A stretch of DNA of 63,635 nt from Deltaproteobacteria bacterium GWB2_55_19 (GTDB taxonomy: Bacteria > Desulfobacterota > GWC2-55-46). Positions within the stretch are counted from its first letter, which is position 1, and each line of letters starts with the position of its first letter. The notes below the pieces were generated by a model that was not told where the DNA came from, ran no database searches, and saw only the letters and a list, made by a program, of their open reading frames with translations. The stretch covers positions 219,329 to 282,963 of the forward strand of contig MGPQ01000019.1 in NCBI GenBank assembly GCA_001797465.1. The letters are read 5' to 3'. Shown one piece after another: positions 9,770-18,273 of this stretch. A program made the translations under genes and the position numbers.

Positions 9770-12580
9770 ATGGCAAAGAAAAGGGCGCTGGCGGAGGATA
9801 TCCTCCCCGCGCCCGCGCTCGATAAGGACGCCCTCGTCATAGAGGGGCTCCGGCAGAACAACCTTAAGAACCTCTTTCTCCGCATACCCCACAACAAGGT
9901 CACGGCAATCGTCGGGCCTTCGGGTTCCGGCAAGTCCTCGCTCGCCTTTGACACGCTCTTCGCTGAGGGAAGGTGGCGGTTCATCGAGTCGCTCTCGACC
10001 TACACCCGCATGTTTTTAGAGCGCATGGACAGGCCGGACCTCGACGCCATCCGGAACATCCGCCCGGCGATCGCCGTCGAGCAGAAGAACCCGGTACGGG
10101 GGTCCCGCTCGACGGTCGGCACAACGACCGAGCTTAACGACTACCTCCGGGTTTTCTTTGCCCGCGTTGGACGCCTCTTCTGCGTGGAATGCGGCTCCCC
10201 TGTGCGGGAGGATAACCCCGCGAAGATATCGGAGCGGCTATGCGCGGAAAGACCCGGAGCGCGCCTGACCATAGGCTTTACAATCCCGTCAAATGGCAAG
10301 TCAGCGGACGAACTCGCCGGAGACCTCCTGAAAAAAGGCTTTATCCGCATCCGAGCCGCGGGGACTATATATAATATCGAGTATGATAGGCCCGCCACGC
10401 TCCCGGAGTCCGTCGAGGTCATAGCAGACAGGGTCGTTGTAAAGGAGACCGAGAGGCAGAGGGTCGCCGAGGCGCTGGAGACCTCCTTCCGCGAGGGCGC
10501 TGGAGAGGCGTGGGCCGAGGAGGCCGACAACGGAGCAGAGAGGTTCTCGACCGCGCCCATATGCGCGGCGTGCGGCACAAAGGCCGAGAGGCCGACACCT
10601 GTCGCCCTCTCCTTCAACCACCCGGTCGGCGCGTGCATCGAGTGCAAGGGCTTCGGCAACCTCCTCCACTATGACGAAGATAAGATAGTCCCCGACAGGA
10701 CGCTCTCTTTAAAAGACGGCGCCATCGAGCCCTGGACCAAGCCCTCGTACAAATGGTGGTACGAGGAGCTTGAAAAATACGCGCCCAGATACGGGATAGG
10801 CCTCGAAAAACCCTTCGAGAAGTTAACGGCCCGCGAACGCAAGGCCGTCTTCGAGGGGACCGGGGACTTCGACGGCATAGACGCATTCTTCGCATACCTC
10901 GAGACAAAAAAATACAAGCTCCATGTAAAGGTCTTCACCTCAAGGTACAAGGGGCAGGTGATATGCCCGGCGTGCCTCGGCGCCAGGTTGAAGAAGGCCG
11001 CGCTCTCGGTCCGGGTCGATGGCAGGACGATAGCGGACGTAAGCAGGATGTCGATAAGGGACGCGCACGCCTTCTTCAAGACCCTGAAGCTCACCTTGTT
11101 CGAGAAAGAGGTGTCGAAAGAGGTATTAAGACAGATAACCCTCAAGCTCGATTTCCTCACTGAAACGGGCCTCGGATATATTACCCTCGACAGGCTGACA
11201 AAGACCCTCTCCGGGGGCGAGGCCCAGCGGGTATCCATCGCGACCCAGCTCGCCTCTGCGCTTACCGGCGTCCTCTACATACTCGACGAGCCTTCCATCG
11301 GCCTCCACCCGATCGACATAGACACCCTCATCAATCAGGTCAGAAGGCTCGCCTCCCTCGGCAATACGGTCGTACTCGTGGAGCACGACCCCGCGATGAT
11401 ACTCGCGTCCGACAACATAGTGGAGCTCGGCCCCGGCGCCGGAGAGCGCGGGGGCCGCCTCGTCTTTTCCGGGCCAAAAGACGAGTTCATTAAAACCGCC
11501 AGGACCCTCACCTCGAACTACTTGACAGGCAGGGCGGTGATACATGTGCCCAGGTGGAGGAGGAACGGCTCAGGGAGGTTCATAACCCTTAAGGGGGCCT
11601 CAGGCAACAACCTCAAGTCCGTAGACCTGTCTATCCCCTTAAAGACCATGACCTGCGTGACCGGGGTCTCGGGCTCAGGGAAGTCCTCGCTTGTCGTGGA
11701 CACCTTCTACAACGCCTCGGCCCAGCGTTTCGGGGAATCCCGCGTCGACAAGCCCCTCCCGTACAGGTCTCTGGAGGGGCTCGGGTATATCTCGGGCTTA
11801 AAGCTCATAGACCAGTCCCCCATAGGCAGGACCCCGAGGTCTAACCCGCTTACCTATATCGGCGGCTTCGACGCCATCCGCAAACTCTATGCGTCGCTGC
11901 CCTCGGCAAAGGCGATGGGGCTCGCCCCAGGCCACTTCTCGTTCAATGTGGTTGGCGGCAGGTGCGAGGCCTGCAAGGGCGAGGGGGTTGAGAAGCTCGA
12001 GATGTACTTCCTCCCGGACGTATACGTGAAGTGCGCGGTTTGTGGCGGAAAAAGGTATAAAAATACGGTACTTGAGGCGAAATACCGGAGAAAATCGATC
12101 TTCGACTGCCTTGAGATGACCTTCGAGGAGACGCGGCACCTCTTTCCCCATGAAAGAGACCTCCAGAGGAGGTTCTCCATTCTGAGGGACGTCGGGCTCG
12201 GGTACTTGAAACTCGGCCAGTCGGCGACGACCCTCTCCGGGGGGGAGGCGCAGAGGCTGAAGATCGCCAGAGAGCTTGTCGAAGAGCCGAACGGGGATAT
12301 GCTCTATGTCCTGGACGAGCCTACGACCGGCCTCCACATGGACGACACACGGAAACTCCTCTCGGTATTGGGCAGGCTTGTCGACGCCGGAAACACGGTC
12401 CTCATCATCGAACACAACCTCGAGTGCATAAAGACCGCCGACCATATAATAGACCTCGGCCCTGGCGGAGGAGACGCGGGCGGCTCAATCGTCGCCTCCG
12501 GAAAGCCCGAGGAGGTGGCGGCGTCAAAATCGAGCCTCATCGCCGCATACCTTAAGGAAGCCCTCTCCCAGCCGATATAG
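9770..12580 (+). CDS. uvrA: UvrA-family excinuclease ABC ATPase
   Basis: DNA damage-recognition ATPase of nucleotide excision repair, or a close paralog. The 936-residue protein has two ABC modules: Walker A GPSGSGKSS near residue 49 and GVSGSGKSS near 631, with signatures LSGGEAQR near 480 and 821. Family phrases are present (RSTVGTTTEL, DQSPIGRTPRSNP, HFSFNVVGGRCEACKGEG, LYVLDEPTTGLH). Both Cys4 zinc modules are visible, and the stretch between RSTVGT and the first zinc module is about the length of a UvrB-binding domain. Sequence between motifs is more divergent than in ordinary UvrA, so a second UvrA-like protein cannot be excluded. No uvrB or uvrC is nearby. Confidence 0.88.
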   Translation: MAKKRALAEDILPAPALDKDALVIEGLRQNNLKNLFLRIPHNKVTAIVGPSGSGKSSLAFDTLFAEGRWRFIESLSTYTRMFLERMDRPDLDAIRNIRPAIAVEQKNPVRGSRSTVGTTTELNDYLRVFFARVGRLFCVECGSPVREDNPAKISERLCAERPGARLTIGFTIPSNGKSADELAGDLLKKGFIRIRAAGTIYNIEYDRPATLPESVEVIADRVVVKETERQRVAEALETSFREGAGEAWAEEADNGAERFSTAPICAACGTKAERPTPVALSFNHPVGACIECKGFGNLLHYDEDKIVPDRTLSLKDGAIEPWTKPSYKWWYEELEKYAPRYGIGLEKPFEKLTARERKAVFEGTGDFDGIDAFFAYLETKKYKLHVKVFTSRYKGQVICPACLGARLKKAALSVRVDGRTIADVSRMSIRDAHAFFKTLKLTLFEKEVSKEVLRQITLKLDFLTETGLGYITLDRLTKTLSGGEAQRVSIATQLASALTGVLYILDEPSIGLHPIDIDTLINQVRRLASLGNTVVLVEHDPAMILASDNIVELGPGAGERGGRLVFSGPKDEFIKTARTLTSNYLTGRAVIHVPRWRRNGSGRFITLKGASGNNLKSVDLSIPLKTMTCVTGVSGSGKSSLVVDTFYNASAQRFGESRVDKPLPYRSLEGLGYISGLKLIDQSPIGRTPRSNPLTYIGGFDAIRKLYASLPSAKAMGLAPGHFSFNVVGGRCEACKGEGVEKLEMYFLPDVYVKCAVCGGKRYKNTVLEAKYRRKSIFDCLEMTFEETRHLFPHERDLQRRFSILRDVGLGYLKLGQSATTLSGGEAQRLKIARELVEEPNGDMLYVLDEPTTGLHMDDTRKLLSVLGRLVDAGNTVLIIEHNLECIKTADHIIDLGPGGGDAGGSIVASGKPEEVAASKSSLIAAYLKEALSQPI

Positions 12581-12784
12581 TTAAAGGCCGTCCTCCGCCG
12601 GGGCGCTCCTTTTACGGCAAACCCCACCCCTCGCCAAGACCTTTCAAGGGTGCCTTTGCTCACATACATACCTTCTTTTTACGGCTATAATGGCCCTGCA
12701 TCGTGGGGCTCCAAATGGGGCAAAAACCCCTGAAAAAGCCCGTAAAATCGACCAAATTGGGGGTCCCGGAAAAAGGCTTTTTCC

Positions 12785-12813
12785 TTGACATGCCTGTCCC
12801 AAGCGGGTAAGAT
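12785..12813 (+). promoter_or_regulatory. Sigma-70 promoter for the radical SAM gene
   Basis: A consensus -35 TTGACA (12785-12790), 17-bp spacer and -10 TAAGAT (12808-12813) lie 34 nt before the chosen start codon of the downstream gene. Confidence 0.7.
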
Positions 12814-12846
12814 GTCTGGCATCTCAATTAAAAGAGGATGGCCACA

Positions 12847-14340
12847 ATGCGAAAGATCGTCTTCATCGAACCCAACCCGCCTGACCTGCACGTTTTCACG
12901 AGGATGCCGCTCCCAAGGCTCGGGACCGTGCTCCTCTCCACCATACTGAAGAAGAACGGATACGAGGTAAAGAGCTATGTCGAGTCCGTCGGAGCGCTCG
13001 ACCTCGAGGACATATTAAGCGCTGACGCCGTGGGCATCTCCACCATAACCTCGACCTCCCGGCGCTCTTACGAGATAGCGACGCTATTAAGGAAGATAGG
13101 GATACCGGTATTCATGGGCGGACCGCACGTTACATACATGCCTGACGAGGCGCTCGAGTACTGCGACTTCGTCATGCGCGGCGAGGCCGACGACCATATC
13201 GTCGACTTCATCAAGGCGCTCGAGAAGGGCTCCGGGTTCGAGAACATCCCCGGCCTCTCGTTCAGGCAGGACGGCAAGGTCCACCACAACAAACTCAACC
13301 CCTTTATGAAGGACATGGACTCGCTCCCCTGCCCGGACTTCAACCTGATCGCCGGGATGGAGACGATCGGCATAAAGAGGTTCTCCATAACCCCTGTCAT
13401 GACATCGAGGGGATGCCCCTACGACTGCAGTTTCTGCTCGGTCACCGGCATGTTCGGCCAGAAGTACAGATTCCGCTCAAAGGAACGCGTCATGGAAGAG
13501 GTCGAGAACATCCGGAAGGCCGGCAAGAACTGGGTCTTTTTCTACGACGACAACTTCTGCGCCCATAAGAAGCGCACCAAGGAGCTCCTCCACGCCATGA
13601 TAGAAAAGGGGCTCACCCCCAACTGGACGGCGCAGGTGAGGGTCGACGTCGCCAAGGACCCCGAGCTCCTCGACCTCATGAAGAAGTCCGGTTGCCATAC
13701 CGTCTACATTGGGCTCGAGTCGGTGAACCCGAAGACGCTCGAGGCCTACAACAAACAGCAGTCGGTCGAGGACATAACCAACTGTATAAAGGCGCTCCAC
13801 AAGAAGGGCATCCGGATACACGGGATGTTCGTATTCGGCTCCGACCTCGACACAACGGACACCATACAGGATACCGTCGCGTTCGCCAAGAAGAACGACC
13901 TCGACTCCGTCCAGTTCCTTATCCTTACGCCTCTGCCAGGCACCAAGTGTTACCGCGACCTCGACGCCGAAGGCCGGATCATCACAAAGGACTGGTCGAT
14001 ATACGACGCCCACCACGTCGTCTTCGAGCCGAAGCTCATGAATTATTACCAGCTCCAGACCGAGACGATGAGGGCGACGAAAGAATTCTACTCCATACCT
14101 CAGATAGCGAAGAGGGCGCTCCGTTTCGACCTCTTCAACGTCGGCATCAAGACCTACGGCCATAACCTCACGAAAAAGTGGATAAGGGACAACCAGTCCT
14201 TCGTCGAGTACACGCGGACCATCACCGGCGCGGGCAGGCACATCGAGCTCGCGGCGAAGAAGACCGCGGAAGACCTCAAGGAGAAGTTCCGTCTGCTGGA
14301 GCTCTCCGGCGCTATCCCGCGCCTCAGGCATAACAACTGA
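12847..14340 (+). CDS. B12-binding-domain radical SAM protein
   Basis: 497-residue enzyme with an N-terminal cobalamin-binding-type Rossmann domain (about residues 1-140: DAVGISTITSTSRRSYE, VFMGGPHVTYMPDEAL) and a radical SAM core with the Cx3Cx2C cluster in GCPYDCSFCSVTG near residue 200. Motifs YIGLESVNPKTLEAY and LTPLPGTKCY follow, then a C-terminal region of about 110 residues. The family covers methylases, cyclases and lipid-modifying enzymes; the substrate cannot be read from sequence. I chose the ATG at 12847 because AGAGG lies 9 nt upstream; an ATG at 12838 abuts that site. It has its own promoter and no biosynthetic partner genes. Confidence 0.88.
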   Translation: MRKIVFIEPNPPDLHVFTRMPLPRLGTVLLSTILKKNGYEVKSYVESVGALDLEDILSADAVGISTITSTSRRSYEIATLLRKIGIPVFMGGPHVTYMPDEALEYCDFVMRGEADDHIVDFIKALEKGSGFENIPGLSFRQDGKVHHNKLNPFMKDMDSLPCPDFNLIAGMETIGIKRFSITPVMTSRGCPYDCSFCSVTGMFGQKYRFRSKERVMEEVENIRKAGKNWVFFYDDNFCAHKKRTKELLHAMIEKGLTPNWTAQVRVDVAKDPELLDLMKKSGCHTVYIGLESVNPKTLEAYNKQQSVEDITNCIKALHKKGIRIHGMFVFGSDLDTTDTIQDTVAFAKKNDLDSVQFLILTPLPGTKCYRDLDAEGRIITKDWSIYDAHHVVFEPKLMNYYQLQTETMRATKEFYSIPQIAKRALRFDLFNVGIKTYGHNLTKKWIRDNQSFVEYTRTITGAGRHIELAAKKTAEDLKEKFRLLELSGAIPRLRHNN

Positions 14341-14369
14341 AACAAGGTTGCAGAAGACGAGAGGACCGT

Positions 14370-15791
14370 ATGAAGAGAAAGTTTACAACGCTATTTTTCT
14401 GCCTGGCCCTCCTGGGCGCGCTTCCTGCGGTCTCCCTTGCCGCCGGCGCGAGTGATGCGGCCCCGCAGGGGGCGTTGACGGCCGCGGAGATCCGCCTTGA
14501 AGCCGGATGCGCCGGGTCGAACGACGCCGCATCCGAGTTCGAAGGGCTTGAAAAAGGAGACTGCGCGAATGAGGACGGGGGCCTGGCGTACTCCGAGCTC
14601 ATCGTCGATACGGCATCGTTTGAGGCCTGCGAGCTCGAGGCAGAGGACAAAGTGGCCGACGGGTTCTCGGGAGAGGACGCCCTACCCGCCTGCGTTAACC
14701 CGGCGCCGTCTGCTGTCTCTTCGCTCGACGGGACCGGGGCGGTTGCCTCGCTCTCCGAAGACGACGGCATGCCTGAAGTCCCCATCGTAGTCAACAAGAG
14801 CGTCGAATCCTTCATCAACTATTTTCAGACGAGGGGCAGGAAGTACTTCGAGCGCTGGTGGGACAGGTCAGAGGATTACATGACCATGCTCCAGTCGATA
14901 CTGCGCGAGGAGGGGCTTCCCGAGGAGCTCTCCTACATCGCCTTCATAGAGAGCGGACTTAACCCCAGGGCGCGCTCAAAGGCGAATGCCGTCGGCATGT
15001 GGCAGTTTATAAGGGGCACGGCCCTCCGGTACGGCCTCAGGGTCGATTGGTGGATAGACGAGCGCATGGACCCCGAGAAGGCGACATACGCCGCGGCAAA
15101 ATACTTCAAGAACCTCTACGGCCAGTTCGGGTCGTGGTACCTGGCCGCCGCCGGATACAACGCCGGCGAGGGCAAGGTAGCCCGCGCCGTAAGGAAGCAC
15201 AATACCGAAGACTTCTGGGAGCTAGCGAGCCACAAGAGGCCCTTCAGGCGTGAGACCAAGGAGTACGTGCCCAAGTACCTGGCCGCCCTCCTCATCGCGA
15301 AAGACCCGGTAAGCTACGGCTTCGAGCCGGCCGCATACAACGACGCGGTCCTTTACGAGAAGGTCCGCATATCGCAGGCTACCGATCTTCGCGTCATAGC
15401 GGACGCCGCAGGGACTACCGTAGACGAGATACAGAGGCTGAACCCCGAACTCCTCCGCTGGTTCACGCCGCCCAACTACCCGGACTACGAGATAAAGGTC
15501 CCGACAGGCACCGCGCAGACGCTCGTTGAGAACATGGAGAAGCTCCCGCCTTCCAGGCGGATAGCCTTCCAGATGCACAAGGTAAGGCGCGGCGAGACCT
15601 TCGCCAAGATAGCCAGGAAGTACGGCACCTCGGTAGGGCCGATACTCTACATCAACAACATGAAGAGCGCCAAATACTTAAAGCCAGGGACCGTCATAGC
15701 CGTGCCTGTCAGGTCCGACGGCGTCGCAAGGTCCAAAGGTACCAAGAAGGACGTGGCCTTCGTCTACATGCACGAGGACTTCCAGAGCTGA
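14370..15791 (+). CDS. Lytic transglycosylase with SLT and LysM domains (MltD-like)
   Basis: Envelope enzyme that cleaves peptidoglycan glycan strands with formation of 1,6-anhydro-muramyl ends. The 473-residue precursor has a signal peptide (MKRKFTTLFFCLALLGALPA...SLAAG) and a low-complexity acidic segment to about residue 145. The SLT domain follows, with the catalytic Glu in FIESGLNPRA (about residue 192), AVGMWQFIRGTA and AAAGYNAGEGKV. A degenerate LysM (ATDLRVIADAAGTTVDEIQ) and a clear C-terminal LysM (HKVRRGETFAKIARKYGTS, about residue 400) follow. No lipobox is seen, so it is probably periplasmic. AGAGGA precedes the ATG. Confidence 0.94.
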   Translation: MKRKFTTLFFCLALLGALPAVSLAAGASDAAPQGALTAAEIRLEAGCAGSNDAASEFEGLEKGDCANEDGGLAYSELIVDTASFEACELEAEDKVADGFSGEDALPACVNPAPSAVSSLDGTGAVASLSEDDGMPEVPIVVNKSVESFINYFQTRGRKYFERWWDRSEDYMTMLQSILREEGLPEELSYIAFIESGLNPRARSKANAVGMWQFIRGTALRYGLRVDWWIDERMDPEKATYAAAKYFKNLYGQFGSWYLAAAGYNAGEGKVARAVRKHNTEDFWELASHKRPFRRETKEYVPKYLAALLIAKDPVSYGFEPAAYNDAVLYEKVRISQATDLRVIADAAGTTVDEIQRLNPELLRWFTPPNYPDYEIKVPTGTAQTLVENMEKLPPSRRIAFQMHKVRRGETFAKIARKYGTSVGPILYINNMKSAKYLKPGTVIAVPVRSDGVARSKGTKKDVAFVYMHEDFQS

Positions 15792-15822
15792 GGGGCGCTC
15801 AGGTCCATAAAACAAGGCTGAC

Positions 15823-15856
15823 AAAAGGCGGGGAGCGAGAGCTTCCCGCCTTTTTT
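15823..15856 (+). terminator. Intrinsic terminator after the transglycosylase gene
   Basis: GGCGGG (15827-15832) pairs with CCCGCC (15845-15850) and is followed by TTTTTT. It lies 30 nt beyond the stop codon. Confidence 0.85.
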
Positions 15857-15864
15857 AATTCACC

Positions 15865-15903
15865 CTTTTGCGGTTTCAGGTTTGTAACCTGAGCCCGCAA
15901 AAG
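15865..15903. repeat. GTTCAGG palindrome, copy 2
   Basis: CTTTTGCGG and TTCAGGTT pair with AACCTGA and CCCGCAAAAG around a short loop. It is a diverged member of the palindrome family at 9626, 32846 and 36469, placed between two plus-strand genes. Confidence 0.7.
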
Positions 15904-15980
15904 CTATAAAAAACAATAATGCTCATAATTTTCCCCCTCTTCTCCTTGAATCCCTCCCTCTTTTCTGTTAAGTTCTGCCT

Positions 15981-17477
15981 ATGGGTTTGAAGGTAGCGTT
16001 CATAGCGCCTGAGGCCGCGCCGTTCTCCAAGACCGGCGGGCTCGCGGACGTCGCCGGGTCGCTCCCGAAGGCATTGAAACGCCTCGGGGCCGACGTCGCG
16101 CTCTTCGTCCCTTTCCACCGGGAGACCGCTGAGAGCAATTTGAAGTTCGAGACTACCGGCATAGATATTACGGTACCGCTCTGGAGGAGGAGGATAAAGG
16201 CGGAGGTCCTCTCATACACCGGAGGCGAGGTCCCGGTCTACTTCATAAAAAGGGACGAGCTCTTTGACAGGTCCTTTCTCTACGGCACCCCGGAGGGCGA
16301 CTACTACGACAACCTGGAGAGGTTCGCCTTCTTCTCAAGGGCGGTGCTGGAAGCGCTCAAGGAGGGTGGCTTCTCCCCGGATATTGTCCACTGCAACGAC
16401 TGGCAGACAGGGCTCGTGCCCGCGTATTTAAAAGACGCTTACAGGGGAGACCCGTACTTCGCGAAGACCGCCTCTGTCTTTACGGTCCACAATATCGCCT
16501 ACCAGGGGCTCTTTGACTGGAAGCTCTACGAGCTCATGAACCTGGGGCCGCACCTCTTCAACCCCGAGGGGCTCGAGTTCTGGGGCAAGGTAAACCTCCT
16601 TAAGGCGGGGCTCGCGTACTCGGAGATTATAACTACCGTCAGCGAGGGCTACGGCCGGGAGATACAGACCGAGGAGTACGGCTACGGGCTCGAAGGGTTA
16701 TTAAGGAACAGGAAGGAATCCCTCCACGGGGTCATAAACGGCATCGATTACAGCGAGTGGGACCCTGAGATAGACCCGCTCATCCCCTCGCGCTACTCAT
16801 CCAGCGACCTTAAGGGAAAAAAGGCGTGCAGGCGGGCCCTCCTTAAGGAGTTCGGGCTGAAACTCAAGCCCAGGACCCCCGTCATAGGCATCATATCGAG
16901 GCTCGCGGCCCAGAAAGGCGTCGATATATTGGCAGAGGCTATGCCCGCCCTCATGGAGCTCGACCTGGCCCTCGTTGTCCTCGGCTCAGGGGACAGGCAG
17001 TACAGCGACTTGATCGAGGGACTCGCCGCGAGATACCCTGAGAAGCTCTCGGTAAAAATAGCCTTCGACCACAAACTCTCGCACCTCGTAGAGGCGGGGA
17101 GCGACATCTTCCTCATGCCCTCCAGATACGAGCCCTGCGGCTTGAACCAGATATACAGCCTCAAATACGGGACCGTCCCCGTGGTCCGCGCAACCGGCGG
17201 CCTCGATGACACGGTACGCGGCTATGCCGTAGGCGAAGGCACCGGGTTCAAGTTCAGGGAATACTCGGCAAAGGCGCTCGTAGATAAGGTAAAAGAGGCG
17301 CTCGCGGTCTTTGCGGAGAAGGAGGCGTGGAAAGAGTTGCAGGTCCGCGGCATGAGGGAGGATTTTTCGTGGGAGAGGTCGGCCAGAAAGTATATGGAAC
17401 TCTATCGCATTGCCCAGAGGTGTCTAAAAGTTAGTCACCTGAGCCCCAAAAACGCGCACCCTGCCGGCAGACGATGA
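15981..17477 (+). CDS. glgA: Glycogen (starch) synthase, GT5 family
   Basis: Extends alpha-1,4-glucan chains from ADP-glucose (UDP-glucose in some relatives). The 498-residue GT-B enzyme has the N-terminal donor-site motif FSKTGGLADV (K17), HCNDWQTGLVPAYL and, in the C-terminal Rossmann domain, SRYEPCGLNQIYSLKYGT with the catalytic Glu-x7-Glu region. ATGGLDDTV follows. These are standard GlgA signatures and the length is normal. No other glycogen gene is adjacent. The ribosome-binding site is weak. Two hairpins follow the gene. Confidence 0.95.
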   Translation: MGLKVAFIAPEAAPFSKTGGLADVAGSLPKALKRLGADVALFVPFHRETAESNLKFETTGIDITVPLWRRRIKAEVLSYTGGEVPVYFIKRDELFDRSFLYGTPEGDYYDNLERFAFFSRAVLEALKEGGFSPDIVHCNDWQTGLVPAYLKDAYRGDPYFAKTASVFTVHNIAYQGLFDWKLYELMNLGPHLFNPEGLEFWGKVNLLKAGLAYSEIITTVSEGYGREIQTEEYGYGLEGLLRNRKESLHGVINGIDYSEWDPEIDPLIPSRYSSSDLKGKKACRRALLKEFGLKLKPRTPVIGIISRLAAQKGVDILAEAMPALMELDLALVVLGSGDRQYSDLIEGLAARYPEKLSVKIAFDHKLSHLVEAGSDIFLMPSRYEPCGLNQIYSLKYGTVPVVRATGGLDDTVRGYAVGEGTGFKFREYSAKALVDKVKEALAVFAEKEAWKELQVRGMREDFSWERSARKYMELYRIAQRCLKVSHLSPKNAHPAGRR

Positions 17478-17482
17478 AATAC

Positions 17483-17516
17483 CTGGGGGAAACTTTTTGT
17501 AGAAAGTTCCCCCCAG
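17483..17516. terminator. Stem-loop downstream of glgA
   Basis: CTGGGGGAAACTTT pairs with GAAAGTTCCCCCCAG across a 5-nt loop, 5 nt after the glgA stop. It lacks a T-run but is well placed to end the glgA transcript or protect its 3' end. Confidence 0.55.
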
Positions 17517-17538
17517 ACCCCCTTCAAAGACGTTCAGC

Positions 17539-17580
17539 TCCGTACAAAACCCCCCGACAAAAATGGGGGTTTTGTACGGA
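17539..17580. repeat. Perfect 16-bp inverted repeat before the ANTAR regulator
   Basis: TCCGTACAAAACCCCC (17539-17554) pairs exactly with GGGGGTTTTGTACGGA (17565-17580) across a 10-nt loop. The sequence is not seen elsewhere in the window. It lies about 90 bp upstream of the sigma-54 promoter of the ANTAR gene. It could be a terminator stem or a protein-binding dyad. Confidence 0.65.
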
Positions 17581-17668
17581 AAACCCTGAAATCCATCAAA
17601 CGGAACAATGGGTCCTTTATTAAGAAAGGTCTCCTTCAGGTAGATTCGCAAGGTCCCCGTTGCCCTGA

Positions 17669-17684
17669 TGGCACTAATCTTGCT
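17669..17684 (+). promoter_or_regulatory. Sigma-54 promoter of the ANTAR regulator gene
   Basis: TGGCAC-N5-TTGCT matches the -24/-12 consensus exactly (GG at 17670-17671, GC at 17682-17683). The predicted start, 12 nt after the -12 C, is near 17695, only about 3 nt before the ATG at 17698. The transcript would therefore be almost leaderless. Confidence 0.75.
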
Positions 17685-17697
17685 TTTCTACTATCAC

Positions 17698-18273
17698 ATG
17701 AGAAAAATAGCCATAGTAGACGACGACGCATCTGAAAGAATTGTGCTTAAGGGCCTGCTCATGGAGAACGGCTTTTCTGTCGTGGCAGAGGGTAAGAGCG
17801 GGCTTGAGGCCATCGATATTTGCCGGTCGAGCACCCCGGACCTGATCATCATGGATGTAAGGATGCCGGGAAAGGACGGCATATCGGCGGCCTTTGAGAT
17901 CAGCAAGATCTGCCCGACGCCGGTCGTGTTGCTCACCGCGAGCGACGACGAGGAGACGATACGCCGCGCCGCCGAGGCAGGGGTCATGGGGTTTCTCCTG
18001 AAGCCCATAAGGGAGGAGGGGCTCGTCCCGGCCATTGAGCTCGCCATCTCGCGTTTTGAGGAGTTTGTGATGCTCCGGAAGGAGAACGCTGAGCTGAAGG
18101 ACGCGCTCAAGGCGAGAAAGACCATCGAAAAGGCCAAGGGGCTCCTCATGGAGAGGGATAAGCTCTCCGAGGCCGAGGCATTCGCGAGGATAAGGAAGAT
18201 AGCGATGGACAAGCGGAAATCGATGACAGATATAGCGGAAGTGATAATACTCGCCTTTGAAAAGGAAGTCTGA
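17698..18273 (+). CDS. Response regulator with ANTAR RNA-binding output domain
   Basis: 191-residue antiterminator regulator. Residues 1-120 form a receiver domain with the acidic pocket D8-D9-D10, phospho-acceptor D53 (LIIMDVRMPG), T80 and K102 (GFLLKP). Residues 135-190 form the ANTAR domain (ARKTIEKAKGLLMERDKLSE, AFARIRKIA, MTDIAEVII). ANTAR proteins bind two-hairpin RNA leaders and prevent termination; such leaders precede four downstream genes here. Context resembles the Geobacter GnfR/NasT type. I chose the ATG at 17698 because it gives the family N-terminus MRKIAIVDDD and lies just after a sigma-54 promoter. An ATG at 17668 lies upstream of that promoter. No partner kinase is recognisable. 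Confidence 0.93.
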   Translation: MRKIAIVDDDASERIVLKGLLMENGFSVVAEGKSGLEAIDICRSSTPDLIIMDVRMPGKDGISAAFEISKICPTPVVLLTASDDEETIRRAAEAGVMGFLLKPIREEGLVPAIELAISRFEEFVMLRKENAELKDALKARKTIEKAKGLLMERDKLSEAEAFARIRKIAMDKRKSMTDIAEVIILAFEKEV

